17,677 nt of DNA from CFX5 sp964568485. Lineage in GTDB: Bacteria; Chloroflexota; Anaerolineae; Caldilineales; Caldilineaceae. Below, piece after piece: positions 15,557 through 17,677 of this stretch. The stretch's first letter is position 1. Each line of letters begins with the position of its first letter. Location: assembly GCA_964568485.1 (NCBI GenBank), contig CAZMRA010000080.1, positions 1 through 17,677 of the forward strand. Direction: 5' to 3'. The translations under genes and the position numbers were made by a program. Below the pieces are notes generated by a model, which saw only the letters and a list, made by a program, of their open reading frames with translations, was not told the origin of the DNA and made no database searches.

Positions 15557-15967
15557 TCAATTACCAAAGTCATCAATCCCTTCCTGTTGTTCACCAACAA
15601 CCCGAAATTGCCGGGGAGCTGGAAGCAGTTGAGGTTGGTATTGATCCAGTGACTGGGTAGTGGGACCCTGCGCTTGTATGGGCAAGCCGTTCCCCGCCAG
15701 GATAATTACCGGTGGCGACGGTGGCAATCCCCCCCAGGGTGCGCCATACCCAAGCTGTGAATTGCGCCGCGCCGCCTGGCGAGCTTCGTCTTGTTGTTCA
15801 CGGCGACGCTCAGCGGCCAACATCAATAGGGCCATCGGAATCCCAGCCAGAATCCCAAAGAGAACCCCCAGCCCCATGCCAATGGCATCGGGACTCAGCC
15901 GTTCTGAAATCCGAAATAGGATCAAGCCAACGATCAAAATCGTCAGGAGCAGGAGTAATCGTTTCAT
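15557..15967 (-). CDS. Small two-helix membrane protein of unknown function
   Basis: A 136-residue protein from ATG 15967, with AAGGA 9 nt upstream; an in-frame TTG at 15988 is less likely. Two hydrophobic segments lie at about 3-20 and 31-52, separated by SERLSPD. A strongly charged segment (AAERRREQQDEARQAARR, about 51-68) follows, then a Gly/Pro-rich, low-complexity region (PPSPPVIILAGNGLP) and a glutamine-rich acidic end (GEQQEGIDDFGN). By the positive-inside rule the C-terminal tail is probably cytoplasmic. It follows the FtsK-like ATPase gene by about 108 bp on the same strand; a membrane partner for that soluble motor is an attractive but unproven idea. No family recognised. Confidence 0.7.
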   Translation of the reverse strand: MKRLLLLLTILIVGLILFRISERLSPDAIGMGLGVLFGILAGIPMALLMLAAERRREQQDEARQAARRNSQLGYGAPWGGLPPSPPVIILAGNGLPIQAQGPTTQSLDQYQPQLLPAPRQFRVVGEQQEGIDDFGN

Positions 15968-16075
15968 GGTTTCGTTTCCTTGTGCCAACAGCCTAGGTCA
16001 TCGATGAAGCAACGAGATAGTTGGGTTGCTGACGCATCTATAGGTTTCACAAGCGCGAGGGATGCACGCTCGTTC

Positions 16076-17206
16076 TTACGATGCACCGATCAAATGGCGT
16101 ACGAAGCCACGCCATTGCCCTTTGACAGGCGTATCAGGCTTGCTATTTTTGGGGGTTGTCTCCGAGTGTGGGTCCGGCTTGATCGCCTCTGCTATCCAGC
16201 GTCGACTGAGCCGCCCGCCATCGACCAAGCGAGCAGTGATCTGCTGGAGCTCGGTTTTCCCAAGCCAAGCCGCTTGAAAACGCACAACTTCCCCCCTAGC
16301 CAACAGTAAAAAATCTCCCCGACCCTCTAGTTTTTCCGCCCCACTACCGGATATTCCTGTGGCATAGCGGGCTTCATCCTGGCTAGCGACTGCACCGACC
16401 AGTCGCACCGGGAAATTCGCCTTCATCGCAGCACCGATCAACGCGGCGGTTGGTTTTTGGGTGCAAACCACCAGATGAATACCTGCTTCGCGGCCGCGCT
16501 GGCTCAACCGAGTCAACATTGCTTCCACCATCGCCCCACCGGTCTGCAAAAGATCCGCCAACTCATCAATCGCAACAATCAAGAGCGGCGCCGATAGTTG
16601 CAGCCGATCGCGCCGTTCCATCTCTTGTACCAGCCAGCGTAAGCGAGTTATCGCTTCCTGCGGATCAACGATCAGCTCGCCCAAGACGTGAGGCAAGCCC
16701 GCGAGATGGCGAAATCCACGACCTTTTGGGTCGATCAAGATCAGCTGCACTTCACCCTGACGATTATGCATGGCCAGCGATGTCAACAACGTGCGAGCCA
16801 ATGCGGTTTTCCCTGAGCCAGTGGTGCCGGCAATCAATACGTGAACCACATCCGGTGCGGATAAACGCAATAACAACGGCATGCCATTCTCTTCAATCCC
16901 CAATACCGCAGTCGCCGGAGGAATGAGGGGCAACATTGAACAGAGCGAGAGCAAGGTAACCGGACGATCAGCAGTCCGAGGTACCTCGATCTGAATTTTG
17001 CCATCCTGACGATAGATACGAGCTTCGCGTTTACCCAAGGCTAGTGCAATCTCCTCGGCCAACGATTTTACTTTATTGATTTTGGTCCCCAACTGTAGCT
17101 GCAAACCAAAGCGCACAAAGCGCTGCGCAACGACCCCACCATCCACGCGGGCGTTGATCTCGATACGATCAGCTTGTAGCTCTAATTGATACTTCCGTCC
17201 ATTCAT
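16076..17206 (-). CDS. Soluble FtsK/SpoIIIE-type DNA translocase ATPase without membrane domain
   Basis: A 376-residue protein. AGGAGG at 17213-17218 decides the start: ATG 17206 is 6 nt away; ATG 17209 (3 nt) is the alternative. The N-terminal ~80 residues resemble the FtsK alpha domain (FVRFGLQLQLG, VKSLAEEIALALG, IQIEVPR). The RecA-like motor has Walker A GTTGSGKT at 127-134, LILIDPKGRGF at 156-165, Walker B LLIVAIDELADLL at 208-220, VVCTQKPTAALI at about 247-257 and the DEARYATGISGSGAEKLEGRGDFLL region at 277-300. The usual N-terminal four-helix membrane domain is absent, and the C-terminal ~55 residues are short and charged, with no clear gamma winged helix for KOPS-like sites. Its promoter carries an SOS box; E. 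coli ftsK (dinH) is also LexA-regulated. A role in moving DNA after damage is inferred. Confidence 0.9.
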   Translation of the reverse strand: MNGRKYQLELQADRIEINARVDGGVVAQRFVRFGLQLQLGTKINKVKSLAEEIALALGKREARIYRQDGKIQIEVPRTADRPVTLLSLCSMLPLIPPATAVLGIEENGMPLLLRLSAPDVVHVLIAGTTGSGKTALARTLLTSLAMHNRQGEVQLILIDPKGRGFRHLAGLPHVLGELIVDPQEAITRLRWLVQEMERRDRLQLSAPLLIVAIDELADLLQTGGAMVEAMLTRLSQRGREAGIHLVVCTQKPTAALIGAAMKANFPVRLVGAVASQDEARYATGISGSGAEKLEGRGDFLLLARGEVVRFQAAWLGKTELQQITARLVDGGRLSRRWIAEAIKPDPHSETTPKNSKPDTPVKGQWRGFVRHLIGAS

Positions 17207-17257
17207 CATGCGCCTCCTACCATTACACTCATGCCAGCGGTTGACTGAACGAATGGC

Positions 17258-17273
17258 TCGCGGCGAACCGCGA
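17258..17273 (-). other. Stable UUCG-loop hairpin in the leader of the FtsK-like gene
   Basis: On the minus strand TCGCGG-TTCG-CCGCGA forms a perfect 6-bp GC-rich stem with a UUCG tetraloop, 49 nt before the start codon. No U-tract follows, so it is not a terminator. It is the third hairpin of the leader. Confidence 0.6.
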
Positions 17274-17292
17274 TCAGGCAACAAATGGGAAT

Positions 17293-17363
17293 AAAAAAAC
17301 CTGGCCTTGCCGCCCACGAGGGCTCGTCCTTGACGATCCTCAAGTTAGGCGCTTAAACCAGGC
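17293..17363 (-). terminator. Second terminator-like element in the FtsK leader (branched stem plus T7)
   Basis: On the minus strand GCCTGGTTT pairs with AGGCCAGG(T) (about 8-9 bp including G-U pairs), enclosing CGCC/GGCG and two small hairpins (CTTGA/TCAAG with loop GGATCG; ACGA/TCGT with loop GCCC). Seven T residues follow directly (17293-17299). The three-way-junction shape is unusual for a plain terminator and might be a regulatory RNA fold ending in an attenuator. It lies 87 bp upstream of the start codon. Confidence 0.5.
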
Positions 17364-17364
17364 T

Positions 17365-17408
17365 AAAAAAATTGGCTCGCAACAATCTGAAGGCTTTGCT
17401 GACGAGCC
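17365..17408 (-). terminator. Intrinsic terminator/attenuator in the FtsK leader
   Basis: On the minus strand GGCTCG-(T)-CAGCAA pairs with TTGTTG-CGAGCC, 12 bp with a single bulged T and one G-U pair, loop AGCCTTCAGA, followed by AA and seven T residues (17365-17371). It starts about 60 nt after the predicted transcription start of the SOS-box promoter, so a transcript stopping here would be about 100 nt long. The 5' arm also matches a downstream segment (17320-17328) in a perfect 9-bp alternative pairing. Confidence 0.75.
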
Positions 17409-17473
17409 CAGTATTAGCGCTATTGATTTTTCACTGAACATCCCGGCAGACAAAGATGTGCACTTGCAGCATC

Positions 17474-17503
17474 AGTATATCAGAACAAATGTTCTAATGT
17501 CAA
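17474..17503 (-). promoter_or_regulatory. Sigma70-type promoter with LexA/SOS box in the spacer
   Basis: On the minus strand TTGACA (17498-17503) and TATACT (17474-17479) are separated by 18 bp. The spacer contains the palindrome AGAACATTTGTTCT (17482-17495), whose core GAAC-N4-GTTC (17483-17494) is the SOS box form used by LexA/DinR of Bacillus and by Actinobacteria. A repressor there would occlude polymerase. Transcription would begin near 17467 and run through the structured leader into the FtsK-like gene, about 260 nt away. It lies about 70 bp after the tRNA-Arg terminator and so starts a separate unit. Confidence 0.8.
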
Positions 17504-17571
17504 GCGCGAAAATTTATTCTGCTATTCTTACAGAGAATCTAGCTCTATCTCGCCGCGGGCAGAGGGAATAC

Positions 17572-17604
17572 AAAAAAGCGTACTACCCGGCAGGCAACAC
17601 GCTT
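17572..17604 (-). terminator. Intrinsic terminator of tRNA-Arg
   Basis: On the minus strand AGCGTGTTGCC pairs with GGTAGTACGCT (11 bp including G-U pairs) around a TGCCG-type loop, followed by TTTTTT (17572-17577). It lies about 20 nt after the tRNA 3' end. Confidence 0.8.
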
Positions 17605-17624
17605 CTTTATTACATGAGTATGAG

Positions 17625-17677
17625 CACGCCCGGAGGGATTCGAACCCCCGACTCTCAGTTCCGAAGACTGATGCTCT
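17625..17677 (-). tRNA. tRNA-Arg (anticodon UCG), 3' part, cut by window edge
   Basis: The minus strand shows an anticodon arm TCAGT-CTTCGGA-ACTGA with anticodon TCG at loop positions 34-36, a variable loop AGAGTC, a T arm GGGGG-TTCGAAT-CCCTC and the 3' acceptor strand CGGGCGT with discriminator G at 17625. The next bases are CTC, so CCA is not encoded. The D arm (only AGAGC visible) and the 5' acceptor strand lie beyond the window. It would read CGA/CGG arginine codons. Confidence 0.93.

Noticed and set aside
16450..16926. Plus-strand open frame of 158 codons inside the FtsK-like gene
   Set aside because: The minus-strand frame carries Walker A and B motifs and family architecture; the plus frame is an antisense shadow with no start signal.
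17210..17317. N-terminal extension of the FtsK-like protein from GTG 17317
   Set aside because: No ribosome binding site at the GTG, the extension overlaps the T-tract and hairpins, and AGGAGG directly precedes ATG 17206/17209.
17293..17408. A known structural RNA (SRP, 6S, tmRNA or RNase P) in the structured leader
   Set aside because: None of their conserved motifs (for example the SRP GGAAG/AGCA loops or a tRNA-like TTCRANY arm) is present; the structure is better explained as leader attenuators.

Overview
The window looks like chromosomal DNA of a Chloroflexota bacterium, most likely from the Chloroflexia (Herpetosiphon/Chloroflexus-like). This is inferred from mid-range GC, recognisable sigma70-type promoters, AGGAGG ribosome binding sites, and the mix of small one-helix proteins, a COG3743-like helix-hairpin-helix membrane protein, large secreted enzymes and a soluble FtsK-like ATPase. 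No transposase, integrase, phage gene or CRISPR array is visible, so it reads as core or near-core chromosome.

Layout. Positions 1-2324 are a minus-strand run: an NAD-dependent epimerase/reductase, a membrane-anchored helix-hairpin-helix protein and two small membrane proteins (the last cut by the window edge), with a perfect 19-bp inverted repeat at 155-202. Positions 2462-4297 are a plus-strand operon behind a TATAAT promoter, encoding a ketose 3-epimerase-like TIM barrel and a PEP-hydrolase-family TIM barrel. Positions 4363-6200 are a minus-strand run of a NarL/LuxR response regulator, a 52-residue Flp-type pilin and ComF, a set that suggests surface pili and DNA uptake. At 6464-7168 lies a plus-strand coiled-coil zinc-ribbon protein whose promoter overlaps a 20-bp tandem repeat.

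Positions 7234-12672 hold two large divergent secreted enzymes: a subtilisin-like protease (minus) and an ExeM/NucH-type nuclease (plus). Plus-strand genes follow from 12692 to 15511: a phosphoribosyltransferase, endonuclease III (nth), an anchored protein of unknown function and a cyanophycinase-like protein without the family's catalytic serine.

The right end (15557-17677) is on the minus strand: partial tRNA-Arg(UCG) with its terminator, then a TTGACA/TATACT promoter whose spacer contains a GAAC-N4-GTTC LexA-type SOS box, then a structured leader of about 250 nt with two terminator-like elements, then a soluble FtsK/SpoIIIE-type ATPase and a small two-helix membrane protein. This SOS promoter, double-attenuator leader and membrane-free FtsK motor is the most unusual arrangement in the window and the best candidate for an undescribed regulatory system.
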